Below, in pieces: positions 46,736 to 57,729 of a stretch of 64,000 nucleotides of DNA (the stretch's first letter is position 1; each line of letters begins with the position of its first letter). The notes under the pieces were generated by a model. The model was not told where the DNA came from. It worked only from the letters and a program-made list of their open reading frames with translations, and did no database searches. The position numbers and the translations under genes were made by a program. The DNA is from Epiperipatus broadwayi (lineage: Eukaryota; Onychophora; Udeonychophora; Euonychophora; Peripatidae): assembly GCA_028023455.1 (NCBI GenBank), contig JAQFVV010012574.1, positions 481,501 through 545,500 on the forward strand. The letters run 5' to 3'.

Positions 46736-49700
46736 ATGGATTACTGGTCGAAATTTGGAACTTCTAAATTGAATAATACTAACAATCAACAAACAGAAAG
46801 TAATGAAATTAACGATGATGAACCAATTACAATTTTGAAACAAACATGTTAAGAAAAAAGCAAGAAAACTTGCAAGTACGATAAAGAATATCTTAAATTT
46901 GGATTCTCATGGACTGGAGATGAAAAGAAGCCTATTCCGCTTTGCATTATTTATTTTAAAAATCTTACAAATGAAAGCATGAAACCATCCAACTTAAACA
47001 CCATTATGAGACAAAACACAATCAGTACAAAGATAAACCCATCAACATTTTTGAAAACAAACCTAATGATTTTAATCTGTCTCAAAAAGTAATGCGAGAT
47101 TTGAAAGGAAGTGACAATCAAAAAATTCTAACAGCTTCATATTGTACCGGTAAAATCACCATGCTTAATCATGCACAGTAATCCGAATTCAAACCCAGTC
47201 CACGTCTAGGAATAAATTCCAAAATGCAAACTAAATTCAAACCCAAAACCCTGGCATGACCAACCGATGAACAACACAACAACGGTACGTGGTTTTCCCT
47301 TTACTAGCTCATCGGAAAACATAGACTAAATTACCCTACAATCAGTTATTCATATATATCTATATATTCGAGATATTGGTACGGTTAATAATTCAATATA
47401 TATTTAAGTTGTCGATACAGACAGCAGGTGATTAACTAGATTTCGGGGGTAATAAGAAAAGAGAGACAAAATAGATTAGATAAATTTTTAATAATTATTG
47501 AAATCATTGAATACTATGTACAGATACGGTAAAATTTTCATACGTATATTTATAATAATTTGCTGCTAGTCCTTAATAATCGTTTTAGAAACTGATAAAC
47601 AAAATGCATGCCAATATTTATATGTTTTAAATGGTCGTATGAGTTGATATGGGAATCAGAGTAATTTGAGCATTTAAAATATTTAATTCCTATTTTATAT
47701 TAAGTTGTTTGATTTTAATAGATTCAAACCATTACGTATACGGATAATTGGAGGAGGCTTTATATAAGAATATAATATAATAATGATGTACTGATGGTTG
47801 CAGAGATTAAGATATACTACAATAATAACTTGCGGTGCATTGACAGAAGACCGGGCAGCTTGTACTTTGACAAGTCTTAATGCCCCTAAGTAGATCCGGG
47901 ACACTACAACCAGCCGGGATCATTTTCGGACCCCGGTGATCCAAGAGATTATCTGGAGAAGAATTTCTTTCCAATTGGTAGTAAAAACGAGACGCCAATT
48001 TAGGCGAAGGAAAAGGCACTGCCACAGTAACATCGAGGAAGAGTGATTGGAAGTGGACTTAAAGCGAAACTATATAAAACCTTGATTATCTCTCCGTAAC
48101 ATTTTCTACGCAACAATCTGATATGACTATTCAAAATAAAACATGGTGAAATCAAAAGATCACAAAAGTAACAATTAATTAATTTCCCTCTGAAACCCAT
48201 AACTCCCCAGGTTGTTCGGAAGGTAATAATAATAACAAAAATATTCACTTTATGTTATTACTCCGTTCATATATATAAAAAAAATTATATAATAAAACTT
48301 TAGACTTTATTTTAAATATTTGTTATTTGGAGCAGGGATTAAAATATCATTTTGACAAAATAAAAGGAACAATACAGGTACTTGAATATTTCTCAACTCA
48401 ACATAAACGAACCAATTTTTGGTTCGATAAACGAAAATTACTTTTAAAATGAATATAATAATAATACTATGAAATAAACTTTAATGGCTTTAACTAGAGT
48501 TGAAAAATATTATTATTGGCATCGCTTTGTTTGTAAAAGTAAGTAATAAGAAAAATATAAATATATTCACTAATGAATTATTATTAGGCACAAATATTAA
48601 TAAATTATCACCTAAAGACTAGAGCACAGAAATATTAGAGAAGAAATTTACTGACAGATTTTAGTGTAACATTTTAACAAAGGAAAACAAGAAATTTACA
48701 TGTAATTACTTAGATTAATTCATAACAGATTAAATAATAAAATTATTAAGCTTAGAGGAAAGTTAAAAAGTTCATGTAACAAGAGTTACCATTCTTTCTT
48801 CGTCCGGCTTTTCTCCTGGCGGTAATGTTTATGCAGAACGTAGGCGCGCATTTTGGATTCCTTAGAACGGCATGATTAATTTAAAGGTTGGAATTGAGAA
48901 AACTGGAAGCACAGGAAACATTATAGATCAGCGGCTCGAAAGATTTAAATCGGCAGAACAGGGATCAGCTTCTTGGACTTAGCCCAACATTATTGCAATT
49001 TACCGGGCAACTTCTTAATCACAGTTGAGATGATTTCTCTGGAACAACTACTTTGCTGTAGCCCGAGATGGTCTAAGCACAGCCAAGTCAAAAAGTAGAG
49101 TCCTTTAGTATATTATATTCTAAGATGGCTACAGTTGATCATTCTGCATAGTTTTTTGTTCCTGACTCCACCTCCTTTGATTTTCTGGCCTCCAGCAATA
49201 TCTAATTTTGGCTATACAATTGCATTCGCATTTCTTGATAAGAGTCCTACATTTCTCATTTCCATTGTTTGATTTACATTTATTTCTAAATTCAATACAT
49301 GATTCTAAATTGACAAAATAAATAATTACATAGGAATTCGTGAATACAAAATTGAAATTCATTATCTTAACTTTATCAAAGTACAAACTAATTATTCTAT
49401 ACATTTTGTACATGTAAGATTTGACTAAAAATACTGATCAAAGGAATGTGACTTTTTTTTTTTTTTTTTCATATGTCATAATGTGACTTTTGATCAGCAT
49501 TTTTAAATGACTTTGTATAATTTTGAAAGATTTAAAATTTAAAAAAAAAATATACACGCAATGAAACTTTTAAATTGAGCTAATATAAACCTACAAACCA
49601 CACACACGAATATTATTTATCATGATTTGTAATATTTATACTTGTAATATTTACATTAAATTCTTTTAAACAAAGCATACAATAACCAACTTAAAATTTA

Positions 49701-51275
49701 TGTGGCCTGGAATAGAAAAAGCCTCATTGCAGGTAAATAGTGATTTAGAATTACTGTACTTCAAAATGAAAACTATGAAACTAAGATCGATCCTTCGATC
49801 TGTCTGTTTCAATATCATGTGTCACTTTTAATTGCAAGATATAGTGCATTGGAGATGATTGGCAAAACTTTAATCAAACTTGCAGCTAAGATAATGGCAC
49901 AAGTAATGATAGGAGATAGAGCTAAACAAGTTTTTGACCAAGTTCCCATCCCAAGTAATTCAGTTCATCAATGAATCATTGACATGCCTAATAATGTAAA
50001 ACAGATGTTATTGTCTGATATTTCTCAAAGTCATTATAATGCATTACAAGTTGATGAATCCACTGGTATTGCAAATTTTGCAAATCTTATGGCATTTGTT
50101 TGATATGAAAAGGATCAAGAAATTTATGATGACTTTTAATTTTGCCAGCCTTTATTAGGTCATACAACATATCTTTTTTATATCATTAATAAATATATGA
50201 AAGAGAACAAAATTTATTGGAATAGATGTGTCAAAATAAGCACAGATGGAGTAAAAAGTATGGTTGGAAGTAATAAAGGACTTGTTGCAAGAATTCAGAA
50301 TATTGCCCTAAATGTCATATTCACACATTGTTGCATACACAGAGAAGCTTTAGCAACATGTAAGATGCCCACTGATCTACAGAAAGTTCTGGATGAAAGC
50401 ATGAAAATTATTAACTATATTAAAGGCTGTCCTCTGAATGCATCACTTTTTCACAAATGTGAGAAGAAATGGGAAGTAGTCATACTCAGCTTCTTTTTCA
50501 TACCGATGTTTGTTGGCTATCTTGAGGTAAAATTTTAAACCGATTATTTGAACTTAGACATGAAGTTCAGATTTTTCTTAATGATAGACTTGAGTGGAGG
50601 CACTGTTTATATGACTGGCAATGGCTTTGTAAATTAGAATACTTTACAGATATATTCTCTGTTTTAAATTGTCTCAACTTATCATTGCAAGGAAATGAAA
50701 TTTCAATGTTTCATGTTCAAGATAAAGTGAATGCTACCATGGCAAAACTAAATTTATGGCAAAAGATAGTTGGCAATGGAGAAGTGGACTCATTTCCTTC
50801 TTTTTTTGAATTTATAACAAATTCAAATATTAAAATAGATGCTGATACTATGAAATGTATAACACAGCACTTAGAGAGTTTACAAGTGGGCTTGAAAAAC
50901 TATTTTCATGATTTAAATAAAAATATTGAATGGTTACAATTTCCATTTAACACTAATACAGCATCCATGCCAGAAGGTTTATTGCATACAGGAAAAGAGC
51001 AATTGTTGGAATTAGCTTCAGATGGATTCTTGAAAAATAAACACAAGGAGTGTACTTTAACATCATTATGGTTGCCAATGCAACGTGTATATCTGGGTTT
51101 AATGCAAAAAGTCTTGAAATACATTTTACCTTTTTCAACTTCATGTCTATGTGAGGTTGCTTTTTCAGCAATTGTAGACATTAAGTTGAAAAAAAACATG
51201 CTTTTGGATGTAGAAACCCATCTTAGATTAAAATTAACAACCAGGGAACCAAATTATGATAATCTGTCATCTTAA
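46736..51275 (+). pseudogene. ZBED5/SCAND3-like hAT transposase, interrupted and frameshifted
   Basis: The N-terminal part (ATG 46736 to 47142) reads MDYWSKFGTSKL, then FGFSWTGDEKKPIPLCIIYF, which is the BED-finger region with the second Cys of the CxxC pair replaced. After the insertion at 47143-49811 the protein resumes with HVSLLIAR and the RNase H-like catalytic part: LQVDESTG, KISTDGVKSMVGSNKGL (50197 onward) and FTHCCIHREAL. After a frameshift near 50480 comes the long open C-terminus (50685-51275), ending in LPFSTSCLCEVAFSAIVDIKLKK...LRLKL, the conserved hAT C-terminal dimerisation block. Several stops (for example near 49970 and 50100) and one frameshift make it inactive. Domesticated relatives exist in mammals (ZBED5, SCAND3), but nothing suggests domestication here. 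Confidence 0.9.
47143..49811. mobile_element. Unidentified 2.67-kb insertion, TG...CA ends, 4-bp duplication
   Basis: The hAT frame breaks after ...ASY (47142) and resumes exactly at 49812. ATAT is present on both sides (47139-47142, 49812-49815), and the inserted DNA starts TGTACCGG and ends TCTGTTTCA. TG...CA with a short duplication is the signature of integrase-type LTR elements. However, I see no matching pair of terminal repeats, no gag/pol motif and no frame over about 95 codons. Two GC-rich patches with many CpGs (47820-48060 and 48790-49100) stand out. It could be a long solo LTR, a non-autonomous LTR derivative with diverged LTRs, or an unknown element. The boundaries are well supported; the identity is open. 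Confidence 0.65.
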
Positions 51276-51533
51276 CATAAACAATTTCATCTTTCTCATT
51301 GATCTTAATAAATTTTATTTACAGTATAACTTTTATTTATATTTTATTATGAATAAAAAAAAAATTCATTTATTATTATTTTTTTATACAATAAAAACAA
51401 AAAAAAAAAACAAACAATATATTTTTTATTACAATTAAAATATATGCAATTTTTTGACGAGGGGTACTTAGCATTATGACAATCATTAAAGAGGTACACA
51501 GGTGTTGAAAGTTTGGGAAACACGGCTCTATTT

Positions 51534-52102
51534 AACCCCATATAATTATTATTATTACTATTCCCTATTTCTTTATAGAGTTAAAATCTATCTTTATCTT
51601 TTCTGAAAGATCTTAGACGTTATGAAATACAAGTGATATTTTATTGATTCACAATGAATTTATAATTATTTTTGTAATATTATAAATTGTCTATGCTTGT
51701 GATTTTTCTGACATGGTTTTAAATCCAGTTTACATAAAACTACATTTTTTTTTCAGGCTTTAATCAGACTAAGGGAATTAGTAAGTAAATTGGTATCTTA
51801 GCTAAAGGAAATAAAGAGTGAAAATCCATAGAGAAGTGTGGGAGTGGGGTTTTAGACCTGTATTCGCTTATTTTTGAATAAACTTTTTTTCTGTCTTTTA
51901 AAATTATGATTACCTATGAGTGTAATAAAATAATAGAATGGTTTATTGCTCAGCTGTTCAAAGTTTGGAAGTGATGACGTTGGACTGTGACCCATTGATC
52001 TTGAGTGCCAGAATTACCGTTTTATCATGACATCAAATCACACAGGGCATCAGATATAATGATGAGGTATTATAAAATTCAAAAGTCTCTTGGTTATACT
52101 GT

Positions 52103-52133
<31 letters not shown>

Positions 52134-52259
52134 GATCAATTTAAAAAAACAAAACAAGGTTTCAAAAATAGTATTTGATGCAGGTTTAAGTCCCTTATGC
52201 AATAATATGTGTAAAACTACTTTATAGACCATTTTGGACATAAGTCATTACATTAACAA
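51534..52259. other. No gene; includes a (TA)n run
   Basis: AT-rich spacer with a (TA)n microsatellite at 52103-52131. A more complex patch at 51955-52050 might be another tRNA-like SINE scrap, but no boxes could be placed. Confidence 0.4.
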
Positions 52260-55200
52260 TAGCACTTCACTTCATCTGTATTGCAGTCTGCAAATATTAT
52301 CTATCTTTAATCTGATATAACACAATCAAGTCATGGATGCAGCATCAGTAACATTCTCACAGATATTTCACCAGTAAATTGCATTCTCATAATTCACTTA
52401 TGGATAATAATTTACAACAGTCCATGGACCTGAATAAAAGTCATACACATAATTTAGATAATAATTTACAACAATCTCATGGATCTGAATAGAAATCATA
52501 CACACAATTCAGTTATGTCTTTCAATCAAGATATCACATACAAAAGAAATTATCAAGAACTAAAACTTAAACCCACTTATGAAGCATCTGATAAAATTAC
52601 TTCCTCTGCTAATAAAAACAGTAAAAAAGTTACAATACCTGATTTTGTGACAAATATACCAGCAAAAAGCATCACTCCAAGTTTTCTAATACATAACATA
52701 TCAAGCATTAAAATTGCCACAATAAATGTGCAATAACTCAATTCATACAATAAAATGTTATGGGTGTGTCAATTTCTTTATAATCATTATGCTGTTATCT
52801 TTGTCATTACAAAAACAAAAATTTCTTTACCAACCAAATCATTATTAATACTCTAAACAGTAAATACATATTTGTACACAAGCTCAGCATCAGATCACCA
52901 CAAGGTGTAGGTGTCCTAATAAACATAACTTTCATTAACTAGATTAATAATAATATTTATTTCAGTAAATGCAATCATTATTTCCTTTATTTTTCTGCAA
53001 CAGTTGTATTATCTTATAGTAATATGTTTATGCCAGAAACAAGACATAGTAAATACTCTCATCACTGTCCAAGATAAAATCCTACACAAGCCTGGTCTAA
53101 CTATCATGTGTAGTGACTTTACTTGATCCCATAATGATCTACCATCCACTTTGAGACTAAAGTTCAACCAACTTTATTTATTGGAGGATCAAGGATCTTT
53201 TTTCATTGATATCTTTTTTGTTTTTCCTACTGACCTTAAGACTTCAAATTTATTTGTTTAGTGTTTCATTTTCTGATCATACTTGTGTAACTTTTACACA
53301 AAGTACTCTTCAAAATAAACAATTTATAAATTTACATTCAATTGTCAATTTCCTAGTGAATTAAAACTAACTATCGATGACATCACTAACATATTAATTG
53401 CCAATAATTACTTTTATTAGCTGCAGAACCTGTCTTCAGTTTAAATTTATATGCTGCTAAAAAATTCTAAATAATTGTTGATCTGATCAGTTAGAAGATT
53501 ATCATTTAAACAACCTTATGAGATAATGCATTGATAACATCAATTTTAATGATGTAAAACTTATCTATAAATGGAAAATTGAGGCTAAACAGCTAACTGC
53601 TTTTTGTAATCAAAATGCAATAGTGTATAAGCTTAGAAATGTAATCCCTAATCTGTCAACATTAACAAAAATTACTGTAAATTATGCAAAATCAACTTCT
53701 TTTTAAGGTCGGACATCAACATGGGTATCAAACTTCTTAGCCACTTAAAAACATTCTAAAAGTGGTTGGTTATTATCTATTCTCTATGCAACTTTCTCAA
53801 AATAATTATATCTCAAAGCAACAGATTTTTGAGGAAATTATGCACTTATGTTCAAACACCTCACTGGCAAATGAAACTTATTACCTCTAATATTTACAAA
53901 CATCTAAATTATATCTTCACTTCCATTCTGTATAAATATTATAATCAACTTTGTCCACATAAATATTATATACCTAACCTAACCACTAATATAATTTTCT
54001 GGGCTTAGAAAAAAATCAAATGTTTGCAAGAATAATTCTTAAACAATGAAATGATTTTTATCCTTCCTAAGCTTTCCTCATCACATTATCCCATTTAAAT
54101 TTGCTGCACATCTCAAACTATTATTTTAGTATAGGAGTCAATACTGTATGCAAAATAAGATAAATTATGTCACATGTCAAGTTGACTTTGAGGTTGATTT
54201 TGATCTGGAAAAGTGAGATTACTTGTTTAGTGCTTTAAGTAAACATCTGTCATACCATACAAATCTAGTTATTGCCATATGTTGTCAACAGATTTATCAA
54301 GATTAAAAATTATATGTGCTTCTCTTCATCTTTTAATCCAAGCTGAAGTATTCTATAGAGTTTACCACTTGCATCACTGCTATTTTCAATGTATATAGAC
54401 ATTGTAAACAAAGAAAGTGAGTAGAGCACAGAAAGCCTCTTTCTTCCTCATCTTGGAACTATTATTAAAGTGACACCTTTGATAGTCTTCAGAGATCTGC
54501 AAAACATTCTTCTAATTCTTCACACTCTGAACAAATATGAAACACTAACATGGTCTGCAATACAGACTTGCAAATCTTTTATGTAGTAAATAGCTATATG
54601 TCACAATTTTATTTCATTTGTCATAGGTATATACTCATCTTTTTTTTTTGAATTCCAATAAATTTATCTGAAACACAATTATGTCATAATCTAAATCATC
54701 TGCTCATTACCAAGTTTAATACAAAAATAAAAACTTTTTGCCCAAAATTGTTCTATTCTATAGAAAAAGTTGTATTCTGAGTGGTATTTTTGCTTATTAT
54801 AGTCCAGGGATGCATTTTTTCAGAACTCATGTTAAAAATATCTGGGAATCATCATCACAGCTTCTCTCAATTGCAGGCACTTGTTTTCCTATTTACAAAG
54901 GTGGTCTTAATCTAATATGTCCTTAATCATTTGTCTCCTACATCAGAGCCAAAATATACACCAGAACCTTAGTTACTCCAATCCTGTAAGCCGTCCCTTG
55001 ATCTATAACAATGCTTGCTTCACTTCACAATGCAAATCATTCCTTTTTTACTGACCATTTTATTGAGCATGGAGATCTGTTAGACAATTGTAATATCAAA
55101 TCTTTGATTGGTGTTTTATTTAAAGATTTGAAATATATATATACATCTATAGTCAACCATCCCAATTGCCAAAAGCTTAAACCAGATTCGAAAATTTGTG

Positions 55201-55490
55201 TTTCTTAATCATGATTGAAAATTTTGTTTAACTCATTACTTGGCACAATTTCTCCAAAAATCTTCCTCATTAACCATTTTTAATTAAATCTGGATCCCGC
55301 AAGTGTTTTGTGTAATAATCATCCAGAAGATACGATACACATTTTCCAAAGCTATCCATACTTCTCATCCTTAAAGTATTTTGTCTTTCACAAACAAATA
55401 ATTAATCTTAAACAATTGCTTGAGAGAAATATTTAAAAAAATTTTCATTCTTATAATGACATAGGAATTACTCATACTTTTAGAACCATG
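52260..55490 (+). pseudogene. APE-type LINE of a different family, heavily decayed
   Basis: Plus-strand fragments in the order of a LINE ORF2. An open stretch 52479-52736 ends in SIKIATINVQ, the start of an APE endonuclease. LVIIMCxDF-type sequence (the GDFN motif, altered) at about 53100 is followed by LRLKFNQL and LLEDQGSFFIDIFF. The RT core is not readable between 53.4 and 54.7 kb. C-terminal blocks are YKGGLNLICP (54893-54926) and, at about 55311-55370, a Cys/His region CNNHPEDTIHIFQS like the zf-RVT domain. The GGLNL and zf-RVT blocks suggest an L1/Tx1-like or related clade, tentatively. Not functional. Confidence 0.6.
52391..52517 (+). repeat. Tandem duplication of about 57 bp
   Basis: AATTCACTTATGGATAATAA (52391) is followed about 60 bp later by AATTTAGATAATAA (52451) and then AATTCAGTTATG (52506). 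Each unit carries TTTACAACA..., ATGGAYCTGAATA and TCATACACA. It lies just upstream of the endonuclease of the decayed LINE and could be a 5' UTR or ORF1 repeat of that element. Confidence 0.7.
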
Positions 55491-56924
55491 TGGTTTGTTT
55501 GCTATTCTGTAATTTTAGACAAGAAAAAATATGTTTTAAAAAATAATATTAATAATAAAATGATATAATACATAATTATATGTTCTAAAATACTTATCAT
55601 AGTACTATGAGCAAAATTTGGCAAAACATTTTTATTAATTGTATACTACTTTAGAATGATATAATGCATATAAATTATACATTCATCAATATACAACGGA
55701 ATCATTTTCATCTGCCGTCAAACACTTGTCGTAATGATTATATTTTTATAAGCTATGTATTATATGTCATACAAACTTTTTTTCCACCTGTATACATGTC
55801 AATACTAGTATATAATTTGCTATTAATAAAAATTATGTTATTAAAATAAATAGTATTTGACATATTTTTCATGAGAAAGATCAACTTCAGTTGGAAACTG
55901 AATATTATACATTTCAAATCTCAAAAAGTAAAAGATTGATATTTATTACAATTTTAACACTAATATAGAACTTACAAGTAACAATAATATGATTAGAATA
56001 TAATTAAAAAATTAAGACTCTTGATCATATTTTTTAATCGCAAGCATGTTTTTATATAATTAAAAGTAAAATAATACAATATGTATACTACACAGTACGT
56101 ATATTAGATACACTAAGAAGGAATTAATATTTTTATCCCCTTTTTTTAATCAAATCATCCAATCATTTTGCACTGAACAGATTATTATTATTATCTGTAA
56201 AAGATGTAATTCAAATAATTGGGTTACCATAGAAACTGCTAGATAGAATTGATTATGGCCGGTTTGTGATCAATGTTTTACGCATTGTTCATGAAAAAAT
56301 TAATTCTTTCTAAATTCTGTTTTCGTCCCCTAATCATTTCTGAAAGCACTTGAAAATGATCCTCTTGGAACAAGTCAGGGATTGCATTTAGGAATACAAA
56401 CTACCTGAAAACAAACAACTGATGAAAACAGGTATTTTATGAATATTAGTGGAGTTGATTAAAAAAAAAAAAATCAAATATATATTTTTAAAAAAAAAGT
56501 GAGCTGATTTTCATTTTATAAGTGTAAAAATTTAAAAGAACTAAACACACATCTTTTTCTAAAAACAAAATGCGTTATATAGCATATAAAATCCCGTATA
56601 TTTACAATTAAGCTCCAAGTATATGAACAATGTCTGAATTTCAAATATTACACATTAAACCTGCATCCAGCCCATCCCTCTTCTATGTATTTAAATGGAT
56701 AAGGTCTTATATATGAGGGATCAGAATGACTTGAGGTCAAATCAACATGGGCATAACAATAATATTGACACCAGCATGGGATTTGGGCATTCCATCATCA
56801 GATTTTCAATGGTATGTATTGGCTGAAGAGTTGGAGGTTGGAGTAGATTGAAGCCTGTCTATTAAAGTATGAAGATTTGCTATCTTAATATAAACTGAAC
56901 ACATTATATTTGTGGGTGTGAGAG
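55491..56924. other. No gene seen
   Basis: AT-rich up to about 56690. The last 230 bp are less AT-rich and probably form the body of the SINE-like repeat that follows (GACTTGAGGTCAAATCAACATG near 56729), but no family could be assigned. Confidence 0.4.
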
Positions 56925-57087
56925 ATGATGATCTGGACCAACTGATGAGAGCTGGTTCAGCACGAAATACGGATATTGTTAATTATTTATCTTTTCTGCG
57001 TGGGTGTGGTTATGTGTATCAGTGATAAAGGATAGCGTGGATAGTTGAAGGGTGCTTGAAAGTCTGTGTTCAAATCCGGCATATTTA
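56925..57087 (+). repeat. SINE with tRNA-like B-box segment
   Basis: GATCTGGACCAACTGATGAG (56934-56953) is related to a patch at 42945. It is followed by a tRNA-like segment 57005-57087 with GTGTATCAGTG near its start and a B-box TGTTCAAATCC at 57067-57077. The same segment occurs twice, head to head, at 27.9-28.07 kb, which shows it is a dispersed repeat. Confidence 0.55.
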
Positions 57088-57298
57088 TTTAGCATATATA
57101 AATGACAAAACAATCTTTAAATAAACATTGCATGGCTAAGGCCTAATCAACACTATCACCCACCTCCTTAGAAAAACAGAAAACGTGTCATTTAAGTTTA
57201 CCAATTATTGAATGGTGATAGATTAAGCAAGTTATTTTTATTTTTTATTTTAGCTAAGATTGACTTAATATTATTTACAAATGAACGTTAGGTACTTG

Positions 57299-57372
57299 CC
57301 CCACGTGGTTTAATGCAGTAGCAGAGTAACAAACTCTGGATCTGCGGTCCTCGGTTAGATTCCAGTTCTGGA
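57299..57372 (+). repeat. tRNA-derived SINE head, second family
   Basis: CCACGTGGTTTAATGCAGTA starts a tRNA-sized unit that ends with GGTTAGATTCC (57353-57363), one mismatch from the pol III B-box GGTTCGANTCC. A decayed relative may lie at 6845-6920. It does not form a complete cloverleaf. Confidence 0.5.
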
Positions 57373-57729
57373 TCTTCTGACGCTCAAACTTCTTACGAAA
57401 TCAACTAGCCCAGGTTTGAATAGCAGGTGGGGAATGGTAAAAAGATATCTTACTATTATATTTACCACAACAAAACTTGTTTTAACTGGATACAAAAGAT
57501 AAAATTAAAAAAAAAAAAATTTAGCATTCTTTCAAATTTTAAAAACTTTATTAATTCGAAACAAATGAAAATTTAAAAAAAAGTAAAATTAAAAATTGCT
57601 AAAGTGTGTTTTTTTCCAACTTATTAGTAATATTCTTGTTAAATTTTTATTTACTATATTTATATTATATAGATAAACGCACAAACCCATAATGATGTTT
57701 AAACATGCATCTTTATAATAACGCATATA

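Larger units (their letters stand above)
46342..51525 (+). mobile_element. ZBED5-like hAT transposon, nearly full length, 5.2 kb
   Basis: The left end CAGGGTTTCCCAAAGT and right end (complement) CCGTGTTTCCCAAACT form imperfect terminal inverted repeats. They are bounded by an 8-bp duplication with one mismatch (CTCTACTT at 46334-46341, CTCTATTT at 51526-51533), the hAT hallmark. Inside is one plus-strand transposase pseudogene, itself split by a 2.67-kb insertion. Without that insertion the element would be about 2.5 kb. Confidence 0.9.

Noticed and set aside
47807-48025. Cys-containing 72-codon minus frame in the GC-rich patch
   Set aside because: Starts at a non-ATG codon and shows no spaced Cys pattern of a known domain; kept only as part of the unknown insertion.
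49129-49413. 94-codon minus frame with several Cys and Lys near its end
   Set aside because: Looks faintly like a zinc-knuckle region but the spacing fits no known pattern; not called as gag.
49451-49470. T-run flanked by partly inverted TGATCAAAG...CTTTTGATCA
   Set aside because: Short and imperfect; possibly an old retroposed tail, but no element body could be assigned.
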